Shown: positions 11,310 through 21,718, counted from the stretch's first letter. The stretch is 64,000 nucleotides of DNA from Symbiodinium natans (GCA_905221605.1 CAJNDS010002091.1:555001-619000); one strand, 5' to 3'. The notes: generated from the sequence alone by a model not told the origin. Numbers and translations are program-made.

Positions 11310-11552
11310 TCATGCACCACGCGCAAAAGACTTGGGGATCAATGGCTTGTATGCATCCGGAATCAAGACTCGAGAGCTGCAGCGTAGATAAACCACGCAG
11401 GCTTCCAGGTCAGCCTCTGGCCAAGTCCCCCATTCGTATTCTGCGAATAGCTGCACGAGGGGTTTCGTGGGTTCCGCCTGCGCGCGAGCTATCATGCATG
11501 TGTATCTGAGGCATATTCTGTGCGTGGCTACGGAGGCAACCTCGGCAAGCAT
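11310..11552 (-). CDS. candidate terminal exon, unknown protein
   Basis: An AACAG acceptor-like sequence precedes ATG CTT GCC at 11552. The frame then reads LAEVASVATHRICLRYTCMI, QLFAEYEWGTWPEADLEACV and PDAYKPLIPKSFARGA before a stop at 11310. Balanced composition with Cys, Trp and Tyr suggests a folded domain. I do not recognise it. Sequence below it (11000-11300) contains a degenerate ttccgcc repeat and no clear exon. Confidence 0.45.
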   Translation of the reverse strand: MLAEVASVATHRICLRYTCMIARAQAEPTKPLVQLFAEYEWGTWPEADLEACVVYLRCSSRVLIPDAYKPLIPKSFARGA

Positions 11553-12051
11553 CTGTTCAAATATCTAGGGCTAGATGTGGAGTGAAATCTTCTTAACCTC
11601 GGTTGCTGTAAGTCGCCAGACGATGGAGAACAGACCCATTTTAAATGGAAAACAGATTACCAATAGTCAGTATACACAAGAACCCAAAACCTACTGTGTT
11701 GTATAAGGCTCATAATAATGAGTTCTTAGGGAAGCCCAAAAAAGTAAACCCAATCCAACCCCTAAACCCTGTAAAACTACGGGCATGGAGATGGAGGAAT
11801 TGCACCGCCAGCCTCAGGGGCCTGCTTCCGAGTTGAGCTGCACCGAAAAGCTGGGTAGAGATCAACCAAGGTTCTCGCATACTTGATCGGGTATCGCCTT
11901 AGATAGGATGGCATCACAAGGACAGGCCAACCAATCACCATAAGCAGGAGGGTTTTGGGGTTGAAATATAGCGAAAAAAAATATACAGATATCCCCCCCC
12001 TGCCCCCCCCCCCCTTACCCCCCCCCTCCTACCCCCTTCCATACTTTGCTT

Positions 12052-12184
12052 GTGGCGGGGGGGGCGGGGTGGTGGGGGGCGGGGTGGGGGGGGGGTGGTG
12101 GGGGGGGGGGGTGGGGGGGGGGGGGGGCTGTGGGAGGGGGGGTGGAGGGGGGGGGGGGTGGGGGGGGGGGGGTGGGGGGGGGGG
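12052..12184 (+). repeat. G-rich low-complexity tract
   Basis: About 130 bp of almost pure G with occasional T, preceded by C-rich runs at 11991-12030. Very high G-quadruplex potential. The poly-Pro/Gly frames across it are artefacts of composition. Confidence 0.95.
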
Positions 12185-12350
12185 AAGCATTTTGCCACGC
12201 GTTGTCTCCCTTTTGTCACGAAAATGCATTTTGCCACGTATTGTCAACGCGTGGCAGAATGGATTTTCTCCCTTTTTGTTGCGAAAATGCATTTTGCCAC
12301 GTATTGTCAAGACGTGGCAAAATGGATTTTCTGCGTCTTTGTTGCGAAAT
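12184..12350 (+). repeat. 63-bp tandem repeat carrying a hairpin
   Basis: The unit starting cgaaaatgcattttgccacg recurs at 12219 and 12282 with a partial unit at 12345. Each contains a 10-bp stem, ttttgccacg against cgtggcaaaa (perfect at 12292-12322), with an 11-nt loop. It directly follows the G-rich tract. Confidence 0.85.
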
Positions 12351-12455
12351 GCATCATTCCCCCCACCCCCCCCCCCTTTTTATATTTATTTCTAAGGGTT
12401 TAGGGTTGAAGGTGTCCGAAGGGGGCGGGGGGTGCTTTTTTGGCCAAAGAAAAAA

Positions 12456-12547
12456 CCCTACACCCTACACCCTAAACCCTAAACCCTAAACCCTAAACCC
12501 TAAACCTTAAACCCTGTAAACCCTAAACCCTAAACCCTAAACCCTGA
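12456..12547 (-). repeat. telomeric heptamer tract (CCCTAAA)
   Basis: About twelve CCCTAAA units, first two as CCCTACA. The left neighbour at 12395-12410 is a short TTTAGGG, giving a head-to-head arrangement around about 45 bp. Confidence 0.9.
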
Positions 12548-12646
12548 AGGGGAGGGTTGATGAACGACCAGCCAAGGTCCCTAAGGGCTTACTTGCAGGA
12601 AGAACGAAGGGCTTCGGACAATTTCGAACAGTAATGGCAAGCGTAG

Positions 12647-12856
12647 TCACTGGCTCAGTTTTAACTGAGGAGTTCCTTGGCTCCGTCTCTTGCCCTTTTT
12701 GTCCTTGTAGTACACCACACCGCCTTTAACCGTCTTTGCTTCTTTGGTCTGTGACACTTTTGGCCTGGTCAACTTTCCGTGGTCTAGGACTCGAACCATA
12801 GCGGAATTGCTCCAAACGACGGAACGCTTGCGCATATAATGGCCAAAATGGCCCAT
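12647..12856 (-). CDS. fragment of a dinoflagellate repeat protein
   Basis: The minus strand reads MRKRSVVWSNSAMVRVLDHG, KLTRPKVSQTKEAKTVKGG and VVYYKDKKGKRRSQGTPQLK, ending LSQ and a stop. The pattern (R-R--W----LD-GKL then GKRR--G---LK-SQ) is one I associate from memory with short conserved blocks in multicopy dinoflagellate proteins. It is strongly basic. Upstream sequence to 12929 may add residues in another frame. Partial gene or exon. Confidence 0.4.
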   Translation of the reverse strand: MGHFGHYMRKRSVVWSNSAMVRVLDHGKLTRPKVSQTKEAKTVKGGVVYYKDKKGKRRSQGTPQLKLSQ

Positions 12857-12993
12857 CCAGAAACTTTGCCGGAAAACCTTGGCCGTTCAAGGAACCGTTT
12901 CGGGTTTTGGTGTGACCTGGAGAAGACAAACGTACTACACGAATTAGCAGTTTAGAAGCCTTGCAATATGTTCACCATAAAGTAAAACACTGT

Positions 12994-13129
12994 TACTTGG
13001 AGGTTCACAGGTACTTGTAACCCCAATTGTATTCTAAGTGTACACTATTATATATAAACCGACTTAGATCTACGACTTCTATAAGTATAGTTACGCTTAT
13101 AGGGTTGTAAGTACCCGAACCTCCAAGTA
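12994..13129. mobile_element. MITE-like element, family 1
   Basis: Starts tacttggaggttcacaggta and ends gtacccgaacctccaagta, a clear terminal inverted repeat of about 20 bp. It is 136 bp long with an AT-rich centre. TA at both ends is compatible with a TA target duplication. Confidence 0.75.
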
Positions 13130-13547
13130 GCCAAGGCAGCTTGAATCTGGTGGAGCGCCAGCGCCTCGAGGAGCCACTGGAAGCGTATGTGGTCGCTCAA
13201 AACAGAGCTCCCCGGCTGTTCTAGAATCCAAGTGGACCCAATTACATGGATTAGGGCGATGATGAGGCACGACCTCTACAGGGGGCTAGACACGCTATAC
13301 CACATAGCTCATGTAGCCTGCCATGCAGTTGCTATAGATTCCCCACCCCACCTCGACGTGAACTGGTTCGCAGTTGCAACGCATGAGACAAGCTGTAATC
13401 CCATTGGTGTGAGGCAAGTCCTTCGGGTGGCTCCCCGACTCATAAAGATATAGGACGAACATTCCACTCCCAAGGATACTAGGGACCCATGCGGGTTGGC
13501 GGTGAGCACCATGAGCACGGCCAGCCTCGAGGAGATGGGAGGGAAGT

Positions 13548-13622
13548 GAGGGTTTAGGGGTCAGGGTTTAGGGGTGTAGGGTTAGGGTTTAGGGTTTATA
13601 GGGTTGATAGGGTTTATAGGGG
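13548..13622 (+). repeat. telomeric heptamer tract (TTTAGGG)
   Basis: About nine TTTAGGG-type units with TTTAGGGG and TTTATAGGG variants, just beyond the 3' end of the minus-strand gene model that follows. Confidence 0.85.
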
Positions 13623-13645
13623 AAAGATAAGACTTGAATATGTGG

Positions 13646-14361
13646 TCAGACAGGATTTGGGCGGGAAGCTTTAATGAGGATGCTGATTGTGTGTGCCATA
13701 GAAATGTCAGTACTAAAGTGTTTGCCTCGAAGCACGAACCCCGCCGAACCATTCAAGTCCATGCAGCTACGCTCGCGGCCATCGTCGAAACCGATGTCGT
13801 GTGCTAAACTGAAGAATCCAGCAGCCTCTGCCAATCGACACACCCTCGCCTTGCCAGCAAAGAACTCGATAACGTCGCTGTAGCGACGCATAAAGCGAGG
13901 CTGCTCTTGCAACCAGCTGCTCATCAGCACGATTGCTATGAAGGCCTAAGGTTCTGGAACTGCTATTCAAGGGGGCGTGGGATTCAGGCAATCAGATTTT
14001 ACCAAGCTTCCTTGGGTGCCCTGAGGCTCATCAATCGTCGCGCAAGACACTCCACCGAAATTGACACATCCATGGCACTACAGAATCGGCCCCTGCAGAA
14101 CTTCCTAAGCTGGCACCGAAATTCTCTATGTACATCATCCGACATTGCACCCGCTATATGAAGAGAATGTGGAAGTTTTTTTGTGCATGCGACCACTTGT
14201 TCCCGGAATCCCACGCTTGAGCTTGTGCAAAAGCTAGTGGCAGCTAGTGCCACTTCGATGCGCCAACATTGCCAGTGGACCCCAAACATGCCAGCAGTAC
14301 TGGAGTTCGGGCCCAGCACAATCCCGCGCTTCAGGAGGGCGCTGATCTGCTGCTTGGGCAT
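13646..14361 (-). CDS. methyltransferase-like dinoflagellate protein, partial
   Basis: An ATG at 14361 opens a 120-codon frame (MPKQQISALLKRGIVLGPNS and later VACTKKLPHSLHIAG) that stops at 13999. A second coding block at about 13930-13740 reads RRYSDVIEFFAGKARVCRLA, then AGFFSLAHDIGFDDGRER and MDLNGSAGFV. The EFFAG-xx-R-RLA then HDI-D pattern recalls the glycine-loop and acidic-loop motifs of SAM-dependent methyltransferases. It matches, from memory, a family common in dinoflagellate assemblies. A GTGCTTCG donor-like sequence follows GSAGF. Linking the two blocks into one gene is inference. Confidence 0.5.
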
Positions 14362-14458
14362 GGTGACAAGACCTGCGGTTGCAAGAGGGTTTAGGGTAAA
14401 CAGTTTAGGGTTTAGAGTTTTCGTTTTTCGGGTTTGAGGAGTATGGTTTACGGTTTTC

Positions 14459-14745
14459 CTTATAAACCCTAAACCTAAACCCTTAAACCCTTGAACCCTA
14501 AACCCTATAAACCCTATAAACCCTATAAACCCTATAAACCCTATAAACCCTATAAACCCTATAAACCCTATAAACCCTATAAACCCTATAAACCCTATAA
14601 ACCCTATAAACCCTATAACCCCTATAACCCCTATAAACCCTAAACCCTAAACCCTAAACCCTATAAACCCTAAACCCTGTTAAACCCTAAGCCTATAACC
14701 ATGTATGTATATACCTATATATACCCTAAACCCTACGTTTGGGGC
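14459..14745 (-). repeat. long CCCTATAAA / CCCTAAA tract
   Basis: More than twenty tandem units, mostly the nonamer CCCTATAAA, flanked by CCCTAAA. The longest array of this variant in the window. 14745-15150 holds no supported gene. Confidence 0.95.
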
Positions 14746-15164
14746 ATGGCGGGAAGACCTGCGTGTTAATTCAAAGATCAAACGGTTCAAGCTGGAATCT
14801 CTGACAGATGCACGAGCATCTTTTGTCCTGAGCGCTTCTACCCCCATACAACACTGAAGATGAGGTTCGCCCCATCAATGTGCATTCGGGAAAGCTTTCA
14901 GAAAAGCTCCCCCCCCCATCTCGGCACACTTTCCACAGCGTGCGACCCTATATTACATGTTGCAGACACAACCTTATTAAACCCATAAGCTCTGAAAAGC
15001 TCTACAACCCATAAACCATAAAATGCTAACGACTAAGTTCTCAATGCACCCGCACTAAGGTAATAATTGTTCGCCAATGTTGAAATCGCTGGAAAAGAAT
15101 CGTGTATGCGCGGATTCGAACATGAGAACTGAGCATGGTCGACGTGGATCAGACCTGGTCTTGT

Positions 15165-16731
15165 TCAAATATCAGCAGGGTACTGCTGCAGGAAAGCATC
15201 GAGACACTGCTTGGCAGCGGCATGGTGGGCATCTTTGGTGAGGTCGATGTCACCCTTTGCGAGGATCTCAGGCCGGGCTTTCTTCCACCACAAGTCCTTC
15301 GAGGTTTCTGATGGGGGGTCTGCGTGTGTTTTCGTGCACTCCTTAAAACAATGCTGGGCAAGACTTCCACGGTTGGTCCTCCATCTTGCCTGGGGTCCTA
15401 TAGCTCGCACGAAGGCACTCATCGAAGACATCGCGGATGGCATCCCAGACCAACGCCGATTTCTGACCGTCTGGTCGCCAGCGGCGTGCAAACGCCTTCT
15501 GCTTCGCGGCTGCCGCAGGCTTGCTGGCGCCTGCGGGTTTGATCTTCTTGCGTGACTGGCCCGGCCCACCCTCAGCATTGCCATCTTCACTCCCCGCTGA
15601 CAACGCCTTCCGCTTCTTGTCATCCTCATCTGCGGGCTCTGGCTCGCCTGTCGGGGCGACAGTTAGCTTCGCCTTGACAGCTGGCTTCGCCCTGGCCCTG
15701 CCCTTCTGCTTAGCGTCATTGGTCTTGTCCTCCTCCTCCGTGGGCTCTGGCTCAGCTGGCTGCGCGGGGGCTGGCCCTGCCTTCGCCTTGCTCTTGGCCT
15801 TCGCCTTGGGGCTGGCTTTGCGTTTTGGCTTGGGTGTTGGGGCATCTGGGTCCTTGCAAGGTGCTGGCTGCTTGCCATTGCGTCGAATCCTGGCAGGTTC
15901 CTTCTCAGTACTTGCGAGTTCCTCCGCACCCGCTTCTGGCACTGCCCTTGGCGGGGTAACACAACTGTCACCACCACGCCCCCTGCCTCTCCCCCTGCCT
16001 CTCCCACTGCCTCTCCCACGCCCTTTTCCCCCACGACCCGGAACCGTAGCCTTCGCTTCTTCCTGCGCCTTGTCTTCCCCAGACACGCAGAACTGCTCTT
16101 GACGAGGCGGCTGACCCTGTCAATCAGGGGCACGGGCGACTTGAAGAACTTAAAAAACACAACAATTTATGTCAATGGACGACAGCATGTGTGTATCCGG
16201 CGCATGCACCTTGTAATCCAAGACCGAGAAAGGAGCTGGCTCAGCAACCTTCTCCTCCGTAGGCGCAGCAGGAGAGACTGCCATGGGTTCCTCTACTGCT
16301 TGCTGAGTGTCGATCTCCTTCTCGCACGGGGCCGCAGCATCCTCTGCGAAACCCCGCTTCAGAGGAATCAAGAGGCCAGTCTGCGGATCTTCGCATGAGT
16401 CACCAGCATACTCATCCACATCTTCAGTCGAGGAGACAGGAAACACAAGGATGGAGTTGCGGAAGCCTGAGCCTTGCGCAGCTGCATCTTGCGCAGCTTG
16501 CGACTCGGATTCGACAGCTGCTGGACCCGTCAGGCTGGACTGCGAGAGTGTGTCCACCGTTGAAGACCCAAGCTGAAGCGTCGAAGCATCCGACCCCACC
16601 GAAGTGCTACTGCAAACGCTATAGCTGGAGATGCCACGCGCAAGCCGCTTCTGAACATGGGTCGCAGCCAGGTCTCCATCATAGGTTTGCGTGTCAGCCA
16701 TCGCAGGATCCACGCCTCGACATCGATGCAT
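15165..16731 (-). CDS. Lys/Ala-rich protein with C-terminal dinoflagellate domain; one intron, one frame break
   Basis: Exon 1 runs from an ATG at 16731 (a second in-frame ATG at 16701 starts MADTQTYDGD) to 16210 and encodes 174 residues ending SVLDYK. A 93-nt GT-AG intron (16209-16117) leads to exon 2 starting GQPPRQEQFCVSGEDKAQEE in frame. Next come an Arg/Gly block of RG repeats, then Pro/Ala/Lys low complexity, then a folded end: KQKAFARRWRPDGQKSALVW, DAIRDVFDECL and MEDQPWKSCPALF. That frame stops at 15343. One base over, the sequence continues as KECTKTHADPPSETSKDLWW, KKARPEI and LDAFLQQYPADI to 15165. The C-terminal block recalls a multicopy dinoflagellate family. The break is a frameshift, since no intron fits. 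RG repeats suggest nucleic-acid binding (inference). Confidence 0.65.
16117..16209 (-). other. predicted spliceosomal intron, 93 nt
   Basis: Minus strand: GATTACAAG|GTGCATGCGCC at the donor and CTGATTGACAG|GGTCAGCC at the acceptor. Splicing is phase 0 and avoids an in-frame TAA at 16150. It joins two long open frames of matching low-complexity character. Confidence 0.7.
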
Positions 16732-16768
16732 GTGTGTGCACGTGTGTGCATGCAGCCCACGCGTGGCC

Positions 16769-16936
16769 CATACCCTAAACCCTATACCCTATAAACCCTA
16801 TATAAACCCTATAAACCCTATACATAAACCCTATACATAAACCCTATATAAACCCTACATAAACCCTACATAAACCCTATAAACCCTAAGCCCTAAACCT
16901 TAAACCCTATAAACCCCTAAACCCTAAACCCTAAAC
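16769..16936 (-). repeat. telomere-like tract, CCCTATATAAA variants
   Basis: Mixed CCCTATA, CCCTATATAAA, CCCTACATAAA and CCCTAAA units immediately upstream of the 15165-16731 gene start. Confidence 0.9.
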
Positions 16937-17077
16937 AACGCATGGCCTGCAGATGTAGGCGCCCGTCGCTTGCCTGACCGACTCGAGGATATCTCTTCCA
17001 GCCGTCGCCTTCAGTAGACAAAGTCGACTATGCAGCCACAAAACAAAATCCCTTCCCTTGATCACTGCAGCCACAAA

Positions 17078-18017
17078 TCACAATCCCTTATAACTAACAT
17101 GCATGCAAAGGCGCTGCAACTCTAGAATCCTGGCCTTGACAAACGCCTTCGATTCAGCTGGCTGCGTCGGGGTCAAAACCTCCAAGCCTTTCTTGTGCGC
17201 CTTTGGGGCGGGGACTGGTGGGATCTCACTCTGCAGGAACCCTGGAGGGGTGGAGGCTGGTGGAACATGAGTACCATGGACCAGCTCGCTGGCACTTGCG
17301 CCCTGTGCGACTTCAAGCGGAACCTCCGTGACCACTGGAACAGGCTCCACCTCACCAGTGGGTACTGTGACCAGGCACTCATGAGGCCCAGGAGCCCGCT
17401 CATCCAACAAACAAGACCTCTGCTTCCAAGTCAGGGTACACAGCCTGTGCCACGTGTGCATGTAGGGCCAAATCAGCTTCCTGACTTGACAGGGTGGACT
17501 CCTCTAAGTCCAAATCACCATGTGACTCATACCTGAGCGTGTCTGCAGTGTTGGACAGAGGTGAAGCCGTGCTGTGTTCAGCCACACGAGCTTGGGGGGT
17601 GGCATCTCCACGTTCAGGCAAACGATCGTCCCCACCGCCAAGAGCACCTGCGCCGTCATCACGGGGGGTGGGGGCGGCATCTCCACTTTCAGGCGCACGA
17701 CCATCCCCACCCGCAACAGCACCTGCATCGTCCTCCCCAGCGGGTAGGTTGGGAGGTGGGTAGGGGGGCCCTGCCACAACACCATCATCCCGCCCAACAG
17801 AGCCCGCAGCACCATCATCCCCACCAGCTGGGTTGGGAGGTGGGGCCACCGCAGCATCATCGCCCCCAGCAGGCAGCGGGTGCGTCAGCGCACCCGCCGC
17901 GGCCCCACCTGCAGGGGGGCCAGCCGCAGCACTACCACCCTCTTCATTGTTGGGCACTTCATCTGCCCAGCAATCCATCATGATGTCCATGAGGAATTTC
18001 AGACAAGGATCCTTCAC
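17078..18017 (-). CDS. Pro/Gly/Asp-rich protein, unknown function
   Basis: Starts MKDPCLKFLMDIMMDCWADE, then a long Ala/Gly/Pro/Asp low-complexity region with recurring GGDD and GRDDG motifs, then TASPLSNTADTLRYESHGDL and SSQEADLALHAHVAQAVYPD. The frame stops at 17400. A second frame continues as LLDERAPGPHECLVTVPTGE, VEPVPVVTEVPLEVAQGA and PAESKAFVKARILELQRL, ending near 17110. The switch at about 17400-17420 is a one-base frame change or an unrecognised short intron. The layout (low-complexity body, charged end) resembles the neighbouring gene at 15165-16731. Confidence 0.5.
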
Positions 18018-18074
18018 GAACGCAACTCAGATAAGGATTTAAATACCATGACATGATTGCGTGGGCTCGACAAA

Positions 18075-18681
18075 TTAATGCAAGTGAACACACAAGCGGT
18101 CTCTGAAGCTCATGATGCCGGAGCGGAATCGTCGCATGACAAAACTGACCAATCGTTTGACGCCCCATTGGTCGATGTACACATTGACCGAATCTGATTC
18201 GGACAGGACTGTGTCGTAGAGGCTCTGCACCTGCCCCAGTTTACAAGGCGGCCCAAAACAAGCCAAAAAAATGTTGAAGAAACACGGAAATCCCAACGCT
18301 GTACGTCTGCGCTGATTCCACCGCCTCCTGTCGAATCCATCCGATAGGTGGGGCTTTCGGCTCGCTGCTCACTCCACCCCAAACCACCAGGACATCCCCC
18401 ACCAGGAAGCGGTTGAGCTTCAACGAAGCTTGACTGGCAACTCCCGTGCTCACAGCTGACGGCCACAACAGCAGGCGCCTGTGCGCGCGAAGCTGCTCTC
18501 TCACAAGAGATCGGTTCTCCCACTTCATGGTAAGAACCCCCCTCTCCGGCCACGGAACCCCTGCGTCTGGAGCGTCGTCTTCGTTGTCGTTTCCGGGCAT
18601 CATCGGGGCTACAGAGGATCTGCTGATACGGAGACCCTTGATGCTGCGATGTAACAGTGCATTCAAAGAGGAAACCCCCAC
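18075..18681 (-). CDS. probable two-exon protein, unknown function
   Basis: The first exon reads VPWPERGVLTMKWENRSLVR, EQLRAHRRLLLWPSAVSTGV, LKLNRFLVGDVLVVWGGV and APPIGWIRQEAVESAQTYS. A possible 67-nt GT-AG intron (GTTGGGATTTCC to AACTGGGGCAG) leads in phase 0 to VQSLYDTVLSESDSVNVYID, then QWGVKRLVSFVMRRFRSGIM, with a stop near 18075. Hydrophobic stretches around FLVGDVLVVW could be membrane-associated. I do not recognise the family. Confidence 0.5.
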
Positions 18682-19109
18682 CCATTGAAACGCATATTGA
18701 CCGCTGCAGGACAGATCATTTGCAAAAAGAGCGGAGGCCTGTCGAAGATGACAACCTCGACCACAAATTCCCCAGGATCGCCTGAAAGGTGTTCGGCGTG
18801 TTTTGGTCTGGAGAACATTACCCAGATTTTAGAAGTTTAAGGCCTAAACCACTGGATTCACTGTAGTAAGATGTGTCGCTGCTCTTTCAAGCCCTGCAGC
18901 ACGCGCATATGTCCAAACACATGTACGCCTAGCTTTGTAAAATTGGGCGAAGACATGTTGTGAATTGCATGGCCCGAAATCTTGAACTTAAAGCCCTAAT
19001 CCCTGAACTCCTTGTTCGGGCAGCCCAGCCTGACAAGCCAAGGCAACGCTGACGAAAAGCCGCATCCACCTGGCTGGTCGAAGGGAGGTGGGAGAACATG
19101 ATAGGACCC

Positions 19110-19343
19110 CTATACATAGTGCATCTCGTATATAGCGACTACAGCGCAGCCCTCGATCCTCACGGTTCTCACGAAGTTATTGCGTGCGACAATATCATAC
19201 GAAACACTGACCAGCCTTGAAGTGAGTGATGAAGGTCCCGGGGCGTAGCAGGATAGAGCGACCTGCGTGCCAACCGACTGCACTTGTAAGTTCACGGTTT
19301 CAGTGCGAGGTTGAGATCTGCAGGCATCTTTGCTGTTGCGCAC
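19110..19343 (-). CDS. candidate terminal exon, unknown protein
   Basis: The minus strand reads VNLQVQSVGTQVALSCYAPG, SSLTSRLVSVSYDIVARNNF and VRTVRIEGCAVVAIYEMHYV then a stop. The alternating hydrophobic pattern suggests beta strands. No family recognised. Confidence 0.4.
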   Translation of the reverse strand: MRNSKDACRSQPRTETVNLQVQSVGTQVALSCYAPGPSSLTSRLVSVSYDIVARNNFVRTVRIEGCAVVAIYEMHYV

Positions 19344-19448
19344 AAAAGCACCTCAATCCCTTTTTGTTTAAACATTCACCGGCCTTCGAGGCAAAGAAGT
19401 CCTTGAAAATCTGGGCTCACCTGCGTGGGACATTTGTTACAAAGGTTG

Positions 19449-19577
19449 TAAATAGGGTTTGGGGTTTATAAAGGGGGTTTAGGGTTTATAGGGTAACCCT
19501 AAAACCTAAAACCTAAACCCTAAACCCTAAACCCTAAACCCTAACCCCTAACCCCTATATAAACCCTATAAACCCTA
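19449..19577. repeat. head-to-head telomeric tracts
   Basis: TTTAGGG-type units (19449-19493) abut CCCTAAA-type units (19494-19577) at gtttatagggtaaccctaaa, with no sequence between the two orientations. Confidence 0.85.
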
Positions 19578-19652
19578 ACGAGCCTTCTTGACTTATAAGT
19601 TGTAAGTATAGGGCTATAACGTACGGCGGGGACTATATAATCGGGTTTCTAG

Positions 19653-19820
19653 ACTGTATGTATACATATATACATATATACATATATACATATACACATA
19701 TATACATATATACATATATACATATATACATATATACATATATACATATATACATATATACATATATACATATATACATATATACATATATACATATATA
19801 CATATATACATATACACACA
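19653..19820 (+). repeat. (TATACA)n microsatellite
   Basis: About 165 bp of TATACATA/TACATATA hexamer-octamer repeat. The Tyr/Ile/Met open frames across it on both strands are artefacts. Confidence 0.97.
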
Positions 19821-20254
19821 GGGCTTGGGAAATATGCTTGCTGGAGAGGCTTGCAAGATTGCAAAATCCTCGCAACTACCTACTGTCGCTTCTGCAGGCA
19901 GATCGATGCTTTGTTTTTGGAACCAGAGCGAAAGCTAGGTTCACTAGGTTCGCTTCCCCGTTCACAAGCAGCAGTCGCATGCACCCAGTTCTTAGCATCA
20001 CGAGGCCTAAGGAGACCATGTAGTCACACTATAACCATGCATGGCTCGAGTACATAACCAGCTTGGGCGAAACGCGTCGCTGCATGTGTCCCCGGTGAAG
20101 CTCCATAGAAAACTACAGACTTCAAAGATTGCCCCAGCTCAAGCTCCTACAGCCCGTACATCTTCAGAACAACTGTGCTCGAGTTTCAGCCTGGTCAGGC
20201 ACTGGATTTGCTGATGGAGACTTTCAAGTGGCAGCCCCGCCCGTGCTGGAAAAG

Positions 20255-20530
20255 TCAAGTGGCCAGAGCAGGGCTCCCGAACAATCGCCGAAAGTCCTTG
20301 CAGACCCCACCGAGACGGACATTCTGCACAACCATCTCGACAAACGAATCTTCGTTGATTCCCGGATCCTGCAGAAACCAGCACAGATCGATCTGTTTCT
20401 AACTGTTTCTACTTTTTATACATCGTTCCCAAGTACCCCCACACGCGTGTCCTGCTCTTGGAACAGAGCCTTGTGGCAGGCCACCCAGTACATATTCGGC
20501 ATGGAAACAAGTCCTGCCACATGTATGGGG
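20255..20530 (-). CDS. two-exon gene fragment, unknown function
   Basis: Exon 1 (about 20530-20422) reads HVAGLVSMPNMYWVACHKAL and FQEQDTRVGVLGND. A short intron of 29 nt (donor GTATAA, acceptor AAACAG) is followed in phase 0 by IDLCWFLQDPGINEDSFVEM, VVQNVRLGGVCKDFRRLFGS and PALAT then a TGA at 20255. In-frame joining and balanced composition support a real gene. A 29-nt intron is unusually short, so the gap could instead be an indel. Upstream exons probably lie beyond 20530. Confidence 0.55.
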
Positions 20531-21244
20531 TGTAGAATGGTGTGGACACGGTAACACACAAGAAGCAGGTTTGGTGTGGAACGCTTCAAAGGGCACCTTC
20601 TTCGCGGGCCATCACCAGAACTCTTCCCGAGCAAACTTCCATCAAATCAGGCATGGCCCCGTTCATGTCTGCAGCACACACAGCTCTCACCCGATACAGT
20701 ATGTAGCTTGGCTTGAGCAAACAAAGCAAACAGAGTGCAGCGACTTGCAGCACCATGTCGGACCCAAGAGCCGCACAGTAAGCATGTGCAGGGCAGGGGG
20801 GTGGGGGGAGCGCCTTGCTGCAAAACCCCGATCGAAGGAGCGCGGCACAAGCGAGGTGTACGCCGACTGCGAATTGGCTTTACCTGATCCTATAAAAGCT
20901 AAACTTGAAACCTTCGTTGCTCAAGAGGCTTGCAGATCTGCATGGTGCTTCCCAAATGAAAATTGAGAACCAAATCCTGATCGCAAACCCACGCGTATCC
21001 TGAATCAACCTGTACAGTAAAGCCTATACATACGGTGTCTACTGATGGGCAGGTCAGTCCAAAGTCCAGGCTTCTACAGCAATAATTATTGCCTAAATGG
21101 GTTTAGAGTTCAGGGTTTATAAGGGTTTTTGGGCATTGGGCGCGGAATATGGGTTTAGGGTTTAGAGGGTTTTTTTTGGGTAGTGGGTCCCAATATGGGT
21201 TTACACAAGGGCTAGAAGGGTTTAGGGTTCTGTCTCATGCATCT

Positions 21245-21345
21245 CCTACATGTGTAGGAAGCCACGAAGCGCTAAGCAGGGCGGCCCGGGCATCTGTGTT
21301 CAAAAAAAGCGCACTCTCTAAACCAGGAATCGCAACTTCCAAAAG
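21245..21345 (+). CDS. candidate exon
   Basis: After TGTAG the plus strand is open in two frames, reading either KPRSAKQGGPGICVQKKRTL or SHEALSRAARASVFKKSALS. It lies between TTTAGGG heptamers. Frame and strand are uncertain. Confidence 0.3.
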
Positions 21346-21718
21346 TCGAAACGCTACAATTCAAGGGATTGAAACCAGAAAAATGCTGTCAAGTCCGCGC
21401 CATGTAACCAGCCTGAACAGTCAAAACTGAAACAAAACCTGGTTTCCGCCACCTGCCGGCGAAACCCATTTTTGTGTGGAACAACCTTTTTTTTTCATAG
21501 GTTTGGCTGGCAAGGTAACAATAATGGCGCAAAAAGACCAAACATGAGTTTAGGGTTTTGGGTGTGCTCTACTATGCTGCAGATGCTGTGGAGATCACCA
21601 GGTGCCTCAAAGGGGTATGGTATGTAGGAGGAAGATAAGTACCTAGTTCCCTAGTTCTAAACAAAGAGCTCTGGGCTCTAAACTTCGAACCTCATGTGAT
21701 TGCCAAAGAGTTGCCGAA

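Noticed and set aside
11935-12403. Gly- and Pro-rich open frames up to 147 codons
   Set aside because: Produced by the G/C homopolymer tract and the 63-bp repeat.
19614-19875. Tyr/Ile/Met-rich frames
   Set aside because: Translations of the (TATACA)n microsatellite.
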